Shown: positions 19,712 through 28,237 of the stretch, in pieces
How positions within the stretch are numbered: position 1 is the stretch's first letter
Layout: every line of letters starts with the position of its first letter
Origin: Nisaea sp.
GTDB lineage: Bacteria > Pseudomonadota > Alphaproteobacteria > Thalassobaculales > Thalassobaculaceae
Direction of reading: 5' to 3'
NCBI RefSeq assembly: GCF_034670185.1
Contig: NZ_JAXMNY010000004.1
Location: forward strand, 62,001 to 126,000
Length of the DNA stretch: 64,000 nt
Program-made: the position numbers and the translations under genes
Notes under the pieces: model-generated
What the model was told of the DNA's origin: nothing
Seen by the model: the letters and a program-made list of their open reading frames with translations, nothing else
Databases searched by the model: none

Positions 19712-20437
19712 TCAAACCCCGCCCAGCAACTCTTCCACATAGGCCGGCACGATCTCGCTGGCGGGGCCGTAGCGCTTCTCGGCAAACTGCGTTGCGCCCT
19801 CCGACGGCTCCAGGTTGAGCTCGATCGTGTGGGCGCCGTGCATGCGGGCTTCCTGAACGAAACCGGCGGCGGGGTAGACGTTGCCGGAGGTGCCGATGGA
19901 GATGAAGAGATCGGCGTCGGAGAGCGCGTCGTAGATCTCTTCCATATAGAGGGGCATCTCGCCGAACCAGACGACATGAGGGCGCAATGTACCTGCCTCA
20001 TTCGTGGTCGGGTTCCGGCTTTCCAGCGTCAGGTCATCGCGCCAGTCGAAGATCGCGCCGGTCCGCTCGCAGCGGGCCTTCAGCATTTCTCCATGCATAT
20101 GCAGCAGGCTCGAAGTGCCCGCGCGTTCGTGCAGGTCGTCGATGTTCTGCGTCACCAGCAAAACCTTGCCCTGCCAATCCTTTTCCAGCTTCGCCAGGGC
20201 CGCATGGGCCGCGTTCGGCACCACGTTGCTGTCCATGAGGGAACGGCGGCGGGCATTGTAGAACTCATGCACCATCACCGGGTTGCGCAGATACCCTTCC
20301 GGCGTCGCCACATCCTCCAGATTAACCTTCGACCAGATCCCGTCCGCGTCCCGGAATGTGTCGAGACCGGATTCCTTGGATATACCGGCGCCGGTCAGGA
20401 TAACGATGGAAGCATCGGGAGAGAGATTGAGCTGCAT
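19712..20437 (-). CDS. cobB: Sir2-family NAD-dependent deacylase, CobB/SIRT5-like
   Basis: This 241-residue sirtuin removes acyl groups from protein lysines using NAD. It has GAGISKESGLDTFR, TQNIDDLHERAG and the catalytic histidine in HMHGE. The tyrosine and arginine in FYNARRR match the Y-x-x-R pair of class III sirtuins that prefer succinyl and malonyl groups. The zinc-ribbon region has a single cysteine (RCERTGA) and the other three positions are not cysteine, so the structural zinc is probably absent. It lies eight bases downstream of tadA on the same strand. Confidence 0.92.
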   Translation of the reverse strand: MQLNLSPDASIVILTGAGISKESGLDTFRDADGIWSKVNLEDVATPEGYLRNPVMVHEFYNARRRSLMDSNVVPNAAHAALAKLEKDWQGKVLLVTQNIDDLHERAGTSSLLHMHGEMLKARCERTGAIFDWRDDLTLESRNPTTNEAGTLRPHVVWFGEMPLYMEEIYDALSDADLFISIGTSGNVYPAAGFVQEARMHGAHTIELNLEPSEGATQFAEKRYGPASEIVPAYVEELLGGV

Positions 20438-20445
20438 GGTATCTC

Positions 20446-20901
20446 CTAGCGGCGATCCTGGAAAAAGCTGCGGAGCAGGTCACCAGCCCGGCTTTCCTCC
20501 ACCCCACCGATCACCTCCGGCGCGTGATGACAGGTCGGCTGGCCGAAGATCCGGGGGCCATGCTCGACCCCGCCGCCCTTCGGGTCATAGGCTCCGAAGA
20601 CCAGACGGCGGATACGGGCAAAGCTGACGGCCTGGGCGCACATCGGGCAAGGCTCCAGCGTCACATGCAGGTCACAGTCGATCAATCGCGGCGACCCGAT
20701 TTCCGCCGCCGCCGCGCGGATCGCCAGGACCTCGGCATGGGCGCTCGGATCGTTCAGCTCCTCGACCCGGTTACCGGCGGCAGCCAGCACTGTACCGTCC
20801 GGGCCGGTCACCACAGCACCCACCGGAACCTCGCCCCGTGCAGCCGCCGCTTCCGCTTCGGCCAGCGCCCGTGCCATAATTGTCTGATGTTCAGTCTTCA
20901 T
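20446..20901 (-). CDS. tadA: tRNA-specific adenosine(34) deaminase
   Basis: This cytidine-deaminase-fold enzyme converts the wobble adenosine of tRNA-Arg(ACG) to inosine. The zinc and catalytic blocks HAEV and PCPMCAQA are present, together with VPVGAVV at the N-terminus and a C-terminal SFFQDRR helix. The ATG at 20901 (MKTEHQTIMARAL) fits the family length of about 150. The ATG at 20937 adds 12 atypical residues. Confidence 0.94.
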   Translation of the reverse strand: MKTEHQTIMARALAEAEAAAARGEVPVGAVVTGPDGTVLAAAGNRVEELNDPSAHAEVLAIRAAAAEIGSPRLIDCDLHVTLEPCPMCAQAVSFARIRRLVFGAYDPKGGGVEHGPRIFGQPTCHHAPEVIGGVEESRAGDLLRSFFQDRR

Positions 20902-20978
20902 AGCTCCATACCTAGCGGGAAGCCGGATTGCATCCAAGCCGTTTGCATCCGCGCCCGTCCGCGCGTAAGACCTGCTTC

Positions 20979-22082
20979 ATGAGTGATTTCAGCGAAATTT
21001 TCACCGAAGACCGTGGCCCGGAACGGATCGCGAAGCGGCTGGCACGCGCCGGGCTCTGCTCGCGCCGCGAGGCGGAACAGTGGATCACCGACGGGCGAGT
21101 CGAGCTGGACGGGGAGGTCCTGACCAGCCCCGCCATCACCGTCACCGCGGAGTCGAAAATCCGGGTCGACGGCAAGGCTCTGCCGGTGATCGAACCGACG
21201 CGTCTGTGGCGCTTTCACAAGCCGCGTGGCGTGGTGACGACGAACAAGGATCCGGAAGGCCGCGAAACCGTATTCGACCGGCTGCCAGCGGATCTGCCGC
21301 GCGTGGTCACGGTCGGCCGCCTCGATTTCGATACCGAGGGTCTTCTCCTGCTCACCAATGACGGCGCGCTGTCCCGGTTGCTGGAACTGCCATCGACTGC
21401 GTGGCTGCGGAAATACCGGGTCCGGGTTTACGGCTCCATTACCGAGAAATCGATTGCCCTGCTGAAGTCCGGCCCAACGGTCGACGGAATCAAATACGGT
21501 TCGGTCATTGTCGAGCGGGATATCGAGGGCAAGTCGAATACCTGGCTCACCCTCAGCATCCGGGAAGGCAAGAACCGGGAAATCCGCAAGCTGATGGAAC
21601 ATGTCGGCCTGAAGGTGAACCGGCTGATCCGGGTCTCCTACGGCCCCTTCCAGCTCGGCGATTTGCCGGAGGGCGAGGTTCTGGAAGTGCGGCAGGCCAC
21701 GCTGAAAGAACAGCTCGGCATCAAAGAGGATAAGATCGGCACCGCGAAGGCCAAACAGAAGGCGCCGTTCAAAGGCGACCGTCGTCCCGCACCGAAGGGC
21801 GTTGCCGGGAAAGATGGACCGACAAAGCCCACGGGCGCTGGCAAGCCTAGAGGCGCCGCAAGACCGGGTGGTGCCGTCAAGGTCGGGGTAACCGGAAAAC
21901 CCGGCGGCCCTGGCAAATTCGCAGGCTCTGGGAAGGCCAGCGATGACCGAAAGCCCTCGACGCGGGGTACGGCCGACAAGCCGAATGTGAAGCGGGACGC
22001 GTCCAAAGCTGGCCCGGCTCGAGGAGACAAGAATGCGGATCGTCGCGGGCAGAAATCGCGGAACCAAACTCGCCGCCCCTGA
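20979..22082 (+). CDS. rluB: RluB-like 23S rRNA pseudouridine synthase with long basic tail
   Basis: The N-terminal S4 RNA-binding domain (RIAKRLARAGLCSRREAEQWI) is followed by an RsuA-type pseudouridine synthase domain with the catalytic aspartate in GRLDFDTEGLLLLTNDG and the NREIRKLMEHVG block. The family makes pseudouridine in 23S rRNA helix 89. About 120 C-terminal residues form a low-complexity, lysine/glycine/proline/alanine-rich tail, common in alphaproteobacterial members and probably RNA-binding. The ATG at 20979 (MSDFSEIF) is the likely start. The 3' end overlaps rsmD by 50 bases in another frame. Confidence 0.92.
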   Translation: MSDFSEIFTEDRGPERIAKRLARAGLCSRREAEQWITDGRVELDGEVLTSPAITVTAESKIRVDGKALPVIEPTRLWRFHKPRGVVTTNKDPEGRETVFDRLPADLPRVVTVGRLDFDTEGLLLLTNDGALSRLLELPSTAWLRKYRVRVYGSITEKSIALLKSGPTVDGIKYGSVIVERDIEGKSNTWLTLSIREGKNREIRKLMEHVGLKVNRLIRVSYGPFQLGDLPEGEVLEVRQATLKEQLGIKEDKIGTAKAKQKAPFKGDRRPAPKGVAGKDGPTKPTGAGKPRGAARPGGAVKVGVTGKPGGPGKFAGSGKASDDRKPSTRGTADKPNVKRDASKAGPARGDKNADRRGQKSRNQTRRP

Positions 22083-22605
22083 GAACTGGAACACAAGACC
22101 CACTGCCGACCGGACCCGGGAATCCCTCTTCGGCGTCCTTGAAGGCGGCAGGATGGGTGATGTCCTGACGGACTCGCTGGTGGTGGATGTTTTTGCAGGC
22201 ACCGGCGCGCTCGGCCTCGAAGCTCTGTCGCGCGGGGCCACGGAAGTGGTTTTCATCGAGAGTGACCGAGAAGCCGTCTGGGCACTGCGCGAGAATATCG
22301 CGCGCCTGAAAGCCGGTGATGCTGCCACGGTCATCGAGGGCGACACCCTTTCCCTGCACCGCACGGCGCCGCGCCCGGCGGATCTGATTCTGATGGACCC
22401 GCCCTACAATAGCGGTCTCGCCGCCCCAGCGCTGGACCAGCTGCACAAATGCGGCTGGGTCGGCGGGGAAACGCTGATTGTTGTCGAATGCGAAAAATCA
22501 GAGCAGCTGGAAATTCCGGAATGGCTGGAAGTGCTGGATAACCGGCGCTACGGCAAAGCCCAGATCAGCTTTCTACGCCCAAGCATGTCTGGCGGCGCGG
22601 ACTGA
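22033..22605 (+). CDS. rsmD: 16S rRNA (guanine(966)-N2)-methyltransferase
   Basis: This 190-residue SAM-dependent methyltransferase modifies G966 of 16S rRNA. MRIVAGRNRGTKL and RPTADRTRESLF are the RsmD N-terminal signature, VFAGTGALGLEALSRGA binds SAM, and DPPY is the catalytic motif. The ATG at 22033 lies inside the tail of the preceding pseudouridine synthase gene, so the two rRNA-modifying genes are translationally coupled. A purine-rich GGAGACAAG lies just upstream. Confidence 0.95.
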   Translation: MRIVAGRNRGTKLAAPENWNTRPTADRTRESLFGVLEGGRMGDVLTDSLVVDVFAGTGALGLEALSRGATEVVFIESDREAVWALRENIARLKAGDAATVIEGDTLSLHRTAPRPADLILMDPPYNSGLAAPALDQLHKCGWVGGETLIVVECEKSEQLEIPEWLEVLDNRRYGKAQISFLRPSMSGGAD

Positions 22606-22633
22606 TCGAACGCCAAACCACGGGAGATGCGCC

Positions 22634-23104
22634 ATGCACCTAGAAGGTTCCTGCCATTGCCGCGCCGTCCGCTTCAACCTGGAAAGCAAGCATCCCACCC
22701 CGTTCAACCGCTGCTACTGCTCGATCTGCCGAAAGACGGCGGGCAGCGGCGGCTATGCGATCAATCTGTCTGGAGACTTCGACAGCCTGAAAATAGACGG
22801 TGCGGAGAACATCTCGAAGTACCACGCCAAGATGGCAAGCGGTGAAAGCCCGGCCGAGCGCAGCTTCTGCAAAAATTGCGGCTCCGCCCTCTGGCTCTGG
22901 GACCCACGCTGGCCCGAACTGGTGCATCCGCAGGCAGGCGCCATCGATACACCGCTCCCCGCAGCACCGGAATTGACGCATTTGATGCTCGGGTCGAAAC
23001 CGGACTGGGTACCGCTGGAAAAAGGCGCGAAGGACCAATGCTTCGATGCCTACCCGGAGGAAAGCATCGAAGCTTGGCACAAGCGGTTGGGGCTGGAACG
23101 GTAA
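22634..23104 (+). CDS. GFA-family (glutathione-dependent formaldehyde-activating-like) protein
   Basis: This 156-residue protein has the GFA fold cysteine pattern: GSCHCRAVRF, CYCSICRKT and CKNCGSALW, which bind zinc. The family was named for a proposed spontaneous-reaction helper in formaldehyde detoxification, but most members have no proven function. The ATG at 22634 has CGGGAG ten bases upstream. It may be cotranscribed with rsmD (28-base gap) and converges with the ABC transporter operon. Confidence 0.87.
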   Translation: MHLEGSCHCRAVRFNLESKHPTPFNRCYCSICRKTAGSGGYAINLSGDFDSLKIDGAENISKYHAKMASGESPAERSFCKNCGSALWLWDPRWPELVHPQAGAIDTPLPAAPELTHLMLGSKPDWVPLEKGAKDQCFDAYPEESIEAWHKRLGLER

Positions 23105-23111
23105 GAGGCCG

Positions 23112-23996
23112 CTACCCTCCCAGGAAGAGCCGCCCTACTTCCGGGTTAGCCAGCAACTCCTCGCCAGTACCGGCCATCGCCGTCTGACCAGAAACCAGCA
23201 CATAACCGATATCAGCGAATTCCAGGCCCTTCTTGGCGTTCTGCTCCACCATCAGGATGGTCTTGCCCTCAACCCTTTGCAGGTCGTCGAGGATCTCGAA
23301 CACCATGTCGATAAAGCGCGGCTCAAGCCCGATTGACGGCTCATCCACCAGCAGGATTTCCGGTTCCATGACAAGCGCCCGGCTGATTTCCAGCAAGCGC
23401 CGTTCGCCACCGGACAGCACCTTGGCCTGATGGTTTCGGCGGGCGGCAAGGCGGGGGTATTTCTCGAAGATGCGCTCCGCCGCTTCCTTGGCTTCCGAAG
23501 TTTTCTCCTTCAGATAGCCGCCCATCCAGAGATTTTCCTCAACGGTCATGCCACCGAATACGGATTTGTCCTGCAGGATGTAGGCGATGCCGGCATTCTT
23601 CAGCTTCTCGTTGGAGGAGAAGTTGGTGACGTCCTGGCCGCCGACATTGACGGAGCCGGAGAAGATGTTGGTGAAGCCAAAGATCGAGTGCAGCACCGTC
23701 GATTTGCCCGCCCCGTTCGGTCCGATCAGGCAGCAGGATTGCCCCTTGCCGACCTTGAGGGAGAATTCGTGCAAGATCTCCATCTTGCCGTACCCGGCCT
23801 TCAGCTTGTCGATGGTGAGATACGGATCAGGTCCGGCCAACGCATCGATCCGGGCCTGGTCCGGACCGTCGGCGATGGCTTCGACCTGGCGGACCACGTC
23901 CTCGACGGAAATGACTGTTTCAACACCGCCGCTGCCATAGCCGCTGATGCGCGTTTCACTCACCGTCACACTCACGGTTTCTTCCTTGTCGCTCAT
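23112..23996 (-). CDS. ABC transporter ATP-binding protein, LivF-like
   Basis: This is the second ATPase of a branched-chain-amino-acid-type (HAAT) importer. Walker A GPNGAGKST, the ABC signature LSGGERR and Walker B LLVDEPSIGL are intact. The core starts at about residue 60 (LTIDKLKAGYG). Before it lies a 60-residue hydrophilic extension (MSDKEETVSVTVSE onward) that LivF proteins normally lack. It is the last gene of the five-gene importer operon and abuts the LivG-like gene. Confidence 0.93.
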   Translation of the reverse strand: MSDKEETVSVTVSETRISGYGSGGVETVISVEDVVRQVEAIADGPDQARIDALAGPDPYLTIDKLKAGYGKMEILHEFSLKVGKGQSCCLIGPNGAGKSTVLHSIFGFTNIFSGSVNVGGQDVTNFSSNEKLKNAGIAYILQDKSVFGGMTVEENLWMGGYLKEKTSEAKEAAERIFEKYPRLAARRNHQAKVLSGGERRLLEISRALVMEPEILLVDEPSIGLEPRFIDMVFEILDDLQRVEGKTILMVEQNAKKGLEFADIGYVLVSGQTAMAGTGEELLANPEVGRLFLGG

Positions 23997-24745
23997 CAGT
24001 GTGCTCCCAGATAGGCTTCGACGACCCGTGGGTCGTTCTGGACCTCATCCGGCGTCCCGGTGGCGAGCAACTCGCCATGGGCAAGACATGAGATCCGGTC
24101 TGCGAGGTTCATGATCACGCGCATATTGTGCTCGATGACGAAGAGGGTAATGCCGAACTGTTCGTTCGCCCGCTTCAGCCGGTCGATCAGGCCGTTGATC
24201 AGGGTCGGGTTGATCCCCGCCGTCGGCTCGTCCAGCAACAGAACTTTCGGCCGGTTCATCAGAGCCATGGCGAACTCAAGCAACTTCTGCTGACCGAAGG
24301 ACAACTCGCCCGCGATCAGGAACCGCTTCTGGTAGAGCCCGACGAATTCCAGAAGCTCCTCCGCAAAAGCCTCGGTTTCCCGGTCATGCATGGAGCCGAA
24401 CATGGAACCTAGTCCCTCATCCCTGTGAGAGACAGAGATCAGCATGTTCTTCATGCAGTCCATCTTCGAATAGATCCGGGTCTGCTGGAAGGTCCGGAGC
24501 AGACCGAGTCGGGCAATGTCCGGCACCCGGAGTTTGGATATCTCCTGCCCCTTGAACTTGATCGAGCCCTCATCGATCGGGTGATAGCCAACAATCGAAT
24601 TGAACAGGGTGGTCTTGCCCGACCCGTTCGGCCCGATCAGCCCGGTGATGCCGCCCTCGGCGACATCAATGCTGACTTCCTTGTTCGCGACAACGCCGCC
24701 AAAACTCTTGGAGACACCGCGCACCTCGATTAGCGATCCGCTCAT
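23996..24745 (-). CDS. ABC transporter ATP-binding protein, LivG-like
   Basis: This 249-residue ATPase is of the LivG type: Walker A GPNGSGKTT, signature ELSFGQQKLLE and Walker B LLLDEPTAGINP. It pairs with the LivF-like subunit to power import through the LivH/LivM-like permeases. It overlaps the LivM-like gene by four bases and the LivF-like gene by one base, indicating coupled translation. Confidence 0.94.
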   Translation of the reverse strand: MSGSLIEVRGVSKSFGGVVANKEVSIDVAEGGITGLIGPNGSGKTTLFNSIVGYHPIDEGSIKFKGQEISKLRVPDIARLGLLRTFQQTRIYSKMDCMKNMLISVSHRDEGLGSMFGSMHDRETEAFAEELLEFVGLYQKRFLIAGELSFGQQKLLEFAMALMNRPKVLLLDEPTAGINPTLINGLIDRLKRANEQFGITLFVIEHNMRVIMNLADRISCLAHGELLATGTPDEVQNDPRVVEAYLGAH

Positions 24746-25800
24746 TTCGCTGCCTCCGCCTGGCCCGTTCGGGTCGTTTTCTCATCCACCGTCACGCCAA
24801 ACAGAGATGGCCAGCGATCCTGCGCCCAGCCGAGGATACCCTGCTGGAAATAGACGATATTGATGATGATGATGGCGCCGAGAGCCACCCACTGCCAGCC
24901 GAGCAGATGGGTCCAAGTGACCTCCTTGACGATGTGGAACAGGATGGCACCGAGTACCGGCCCCCAGACCGTTCCCTTACCGCCGAGCAGTGCCATCGCC
25001 ACCATGAAGATGCCGAAGGTCGCGGTCGGGAAGGCCACCTCCAGAGGCTCGATGAAGCCGGACATATTGCCGAAGACGGCGCCGGCCATGCCCATAAAGA
25101 AGGCCGGGACCATCCAGGCCGTGACCTTGTAGCGGGTGGTATGGATACCCATCGCCTCGGCCTTGTCCTCGTCATCCCGGATCGCATTGATCGCAAGCCC
25201 GAAGCGGGTCTTGTAGATCGCGCGGATCACGACATGTGCGAGGATGGCGAGCACGAACAGCAGCACATAGAATACCTGTGAGCCGCTGGCCGCCTCGCCC
25301 GGGAAGACCGGCATGGAAATGCCGCTGCCGCCGCCGACATAGGACCAACCGCTGACCAGTTCGGCCACCGCGACCGCAAGGCCCAACGTGCCAATGGCAA
25401 AATAGGGGCCGCGCAACCCAAGCATGAATGGGCCGATGATGAGGGCGAAAACGGTCGCCACGACACCGCCGAAACCTATGCCAAGAAGCAGCCCCGTCCA
25501 GTATTGCTCCACTGTGAAATCCACCTTGATGGCGCCAAAGGCCGCGGTGTACTCCGCAACATCGTAGACAATACCGATCTGCACCACCGCAGAGGCATAC
25601 ATGCCGATCCCGAAGAAGGCGATGTTGCCGAGCGAGTTGTAACCCATCTGCCCGCCGGTCATGTCCCAGGTCACCGCCATGAGCACCATGAGCCAGAGAA
25701 TGGCCATCTGGCTGGTGAAGGCCGGTGCCAGCAACGGCACCAGAATTCCGGCGGCAACGAGGACGCCGTAGAGTGAGAGATCGAGTTTCTGAGCGCTCAT
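24742..25800 (-). CDS. ABC transporter permease, LivM-like
   Basis: This 352-residue integral membrane permease has about nine to ten hydrophobic segments and the LivM-type coupling loop (FGLAINAIRDDEDKAEAMGI), which contacts the ATPases. The family imports branched-chain amino acids, other amino acids, amides or urea. It overlaps the LivH-like gene by four bases. Confidence 0.93.
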   Translation of the reverse strand: MSAQKLDLSLYGVLVAAGILVPLLAPAFTSQMAILWLMVLMAVTWDMTGGQMGYNSLGNIAFFGIGMYASAVVQIGIVYDVAEYTAAFGAIKVDFTVEQYWTGLLLGIGFGGVVATVFALIIGPFMLGLRGPYFAIGTLGLAVAVAELVSGWSYVGGGSGISMPVFPGEAASGSQVFYVLLFVLAILAHVVIRAIYKTRFGLAINAIRDDEDKAEAMGIHTTRYKVTAWMVPAFFMGMAGAVFGNMSGFIEPLEVAFPTATFGIFMVAMALLGGKGTVWGPVLGAILFHIVKEVTWTHLLGWQWVALGAIIIINIVYFQQGILGWAQDRWPSLFGVTVDEKTTRTGQAEAAK

Positions 25801-26693
25801 CGGACGACCTGCCTTAACCGGTACATTTGGAAGAGCCGCACCATGAGCACGACGACGAGCAAGCCAACCACGGCCGCGACTGCGAATTCCGCTCCGAAGA
25901 TGAAACCGGAGTAATTCTCCCAGACCCCGAGACCGAAGCCGGCGACAATAACGCCCGGCAGATTTCCTAGTCCGGCCGCTGTCACGATGATGAAGGCCCG
26001 GATCGAATGCACGAGACCGTAGAAGGGCTGGATATTCCAGATCATCGCCACCAGCACCCCGGCTGCGCCGCAGATTGCAGCGTTGAGCGCATAGGTGAAG
26101 GCATAGACCTGATCCGTGTTGATACCGAGAACGCGCGCCGCGCGCGGATCCTGCGACGTTGCCCGGATTGCCTGCCCCATCCGCGAGTTACGCATGAAGA
26201 GCACGATGCAGATCGCCAGTATGGCCGCCAACCCCAACCCGACAAAGCGGATCGCGGGAATGCTGAGATCTCCGATATCAAACGTGCCGAAACCGGCTTC
26301 CGCGATCTTCACTTCCGGACCGAAACGCAGGTTCAGCGCCTGCTGGATCAGCAGGCTGAGCCCGAACGTGGCCAGCAGGGATGTGAACATATCCCGGTCG
26401 ACAACACGGCGGATGATCGTCGCGTAAACGCCCCATCCGAGCACGAACAAAACGACGAATGCGATTGGCAGGGCCAAAATCGGATGTATTCCCCAGAGCG
26501 TGCATTGATAGGCAACGTACCCACCGAGAATCACCATGTCGCCCTGCGCCAGGTTCTTCACGTTCATGACGCCCCAGACCAGGGCCAGTCCATAGGCGGC
26601 GAGGACAAATATCCCCCCGATCAACAACCCCTGAACCAGAAGGTCCACGGCGAAGATCGGCGCCTGCAATAAAATCGAGATATTGTCGAGCAT
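25797..26693 (-). CDS. ABC transporter permease, LivH-like
   Basis: This 298-residue permease has about eight membrane segments. GLALVWGVMNVKNLAQGDMV and the coupling loop MGQAIRATSQDPRAARVLGI are LivH hallmarks. It follows the binding-protein gene after a 131-base gap that contains a hairpin, the usual arrangement when the binding protein is made in excess over the permease. Confidence 0.94.
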   Translation of the reverse strand: MLDNISILLQAPIFAVDLLVQGLLIGGIFVLAAYGLALVWGVMNVKNLAQGDMVILGGYVAYQCTLWGIHPILALPIAFVVLFVLGWGVYATIIRRVVDRDMFTSLLATFGLSLLIQQALNLRFGPEVKIAEAGFGTFDIGDLSIPAIRFVGLGLAAILAICIVLFMRNSRMGQAIRATSQDPRAARVLGINTDQVYAFTYALNAAICGAAGVLVAMIWNIQPFYGLVHSIRAFIIVTAAGLGNLPGVIVAGFGLGVWENYSGFIFGAEFAVAAVVGLLVVVLMVRLFQMYRLRQVVR

Positions 26694-26766
26694 TTAAGGT
26701 CGCAACCCTTCCCGCAAACGCGCCCTGGGGCCTCAAACGTGGCCTGGCGAGTCAATAGCTTTCAAA

Positions 26767-26813
26767 GGATAGGAGAACGGCAGAAGAGCAATGCCCCTCC
26801 GCCGTTCACTGTT
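26767..26813 (-). promoter_or_regulatory. Intercistronic hairpin between binding protein and permease genes
   Basis: On the minus strand GAACGGC (complement of 26807-26813) and GCCGTTC (near 26774) can pair across the spacer between the LivJ-like and LivH-like genes. Such a structure could stabilise the 5' segment of the message or reduce read-through. It has an imperfect centre and no T run. Confidence 0.3.
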
Positions 26814-26824
26814 CGGTTATGCGA

Positions 26825-28078
26825 TCAGTATTTCGGCTGACGCGGATGCCGTGCTTCCGAAGACGCCCATTTCAGCGGCGCCACCACGTTCAGATTGCCG
26901 TCCTGAATTTGACGCAGCACCATCGGTTTGGCGACATTGTTGCCCGCTGGCGAGAACTTGATACCGCCATAGAAGGTATTCATGTCGGTATCAGCGATCG
27001 CATCGCGCAGTGCCTCGGAATCGAAGCTGTTCGCCCGTTCGAACGCATCTTTCCAGACCATCACAGCGGCAGTTGCCTGAGCGGCCTGATAGGGAACGTT
27101 CTTGTATCCTTCGAAGGATTTCTTGAAGAGCGCGTCATACTCGGCAGCGGTGCCGAACAGATCGTCCTTGTAGCTCAGTGTTTCCGCCCACTGGGTCGGG
27201 CAAAGAATACCTTCAGTCGCACCGGCTCCGAATTTGCTGATGATTTTCGCGGCCTCGCAGTGAGTCATGGCAATCATCGGCGTGCTGATCTTCAGCTCCG
27301 CGATCTGGCGAGCTGCGGTAGCCGCTCCCTTGGAGTGACCGGAGATAACCAGCAGGTCCGGCTTGAGCGCCTTTACCTTGGTCAGGGTCGAGGTCATGTC
27401 GGAAAGATCGCGCGGCAGCTTGTCGTCGATAACGATCTTCATGCCGAACTTCTTCGCATCGTCGACCACACCGGCCCGAACGTCGAGCGAGAACGGATCG
27501 TTCTCGAACGCCATGGCCACTTTGACGTCGGACGGCTTCTTGCCGTTTTTCTTGGCAATTTCAGCGGCGAGCTCGATTGAACTGGCGAGGTACTGCTCGG
27601 AGGTGGACAGCACGGCGAACAGATAGCGATAGCCCTGGGTAAAGAGCGAACGCGATGCGCCTTCCGCCTCAACCATCGGGATCTTGTATTTCTCGGTAAC
27701 CGGCGCGATCGCCTTGGTCAGACCGGAGCTATACGGGCCAAGCATATATTTGACGCCGTCCTGACTGATCAGACGCTCGGCAAGCTGCGCGCCACGGGCC
27801 GGGGTCGACTCATCATCGTAGTAGACAATCTTTAGCTTGTAGCTTTTGCCACCGACGACCACGCCGCCATTGTCGTTGATCACCTTCACGCCGAGCTCGT
27901 AACCATTCTGGGCGTGAATACCGTTTGTCGAATATTTGCCGGTCAGCGAGATCGCCGAGCCGAGAATGATGGTATCGCCGTCAACCTTGGCTTCTGCAGG
28001 TGCCGCAGCAAGACCGAGTGATGCAGTCAGCGCGGCCGCAATCGTAGCGGCACGCAAATCCATTTTCAGGAAACGCAT
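26825..28078 (-). CDS. ABC transporter substrate-binding protein, LivJ-like
   Basis: This 417-residue periplasmic binding protein starts with a signal peptide (MDLRAATIAAALTASLGLAAAPAEA). The type I fold begins with ILGSAISLTGKYSTNG, and GGKSYKLKIVYYDDES is the usual hinge region. The ligand cannot be assigned; amino acids and amides are both plausible. It is the first gene of the importer operon. The ribosome-binding site AGGGAGG, eight bases before the ATG, is part of a perfect inverted repeat. Confidence 0.93.
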   Translation of the reverse strand: MRFLKMDLRAATIAAALTASLGLAAAPAEAKVDGDTIILGSAISLTGKYSTNGIHAQNGYELGVKVINDNGGVVVGGKSYKLKIVYYDDESTPARGAQLAERLISQDGVKYMLGPYSSGLTKAIAPVTEKYKIPMVEAEGASRSLFTQGYRYLFAVLSTSEQYLASSIELAAEIAKKNGKKPSDVKVAMAFENDPFSLDVRAGVVDDAKKFGMKIVIDDKLPRDLSDMTSTLTKVKALKPDLLVISGHSKGAATAARQIAELKISTPMIAMTHCEAAKIISKFGAGATEGILCPTQWAETLSYKDDLFGTAAEYDALFKKSFEGYKNVPYQAAQATAAVMVWKDAFERANSFDSEALRDAIADTDMNTFYGGIKFSPAGNNVAKPMVLRQIQDGNLNVVAPLKWASSEARHPRQPKY

Positions 28079-28086
28079 TTCAAGTT

Positions 28087-28106
28087 CCTCCCTTGTCCTA
28101 GGGAGG
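28087..28106 (-). promoter_or_regulatory. Hairpin that masks the ribosome-binding site of the binding-protein gene
   Basis: On the minus strand CCTCCCT, a six-base loop AGGACA, and AGGGAGG form a perfect seven-pair stem. The 3' arm is the Shine-Dalgarno sequence for the LivJ-like gene, eight bases from its ATG at 28078. The geometry suggests translational control by opening or closing of the stem. Confidence 0.5.
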
Positions 28107-28237
28107 TCGCAGGCACATGCCCTAACCGCAATTATTGTTTTTTTAGCGGCGCGCTCTCCCTATTGGGTGAAACGTTAGGAAATCCCCCCGCGCAACGCCA
28201 GCCCTTTTTCCGCCATGCGCGAAGGGCAAGTCATGCC

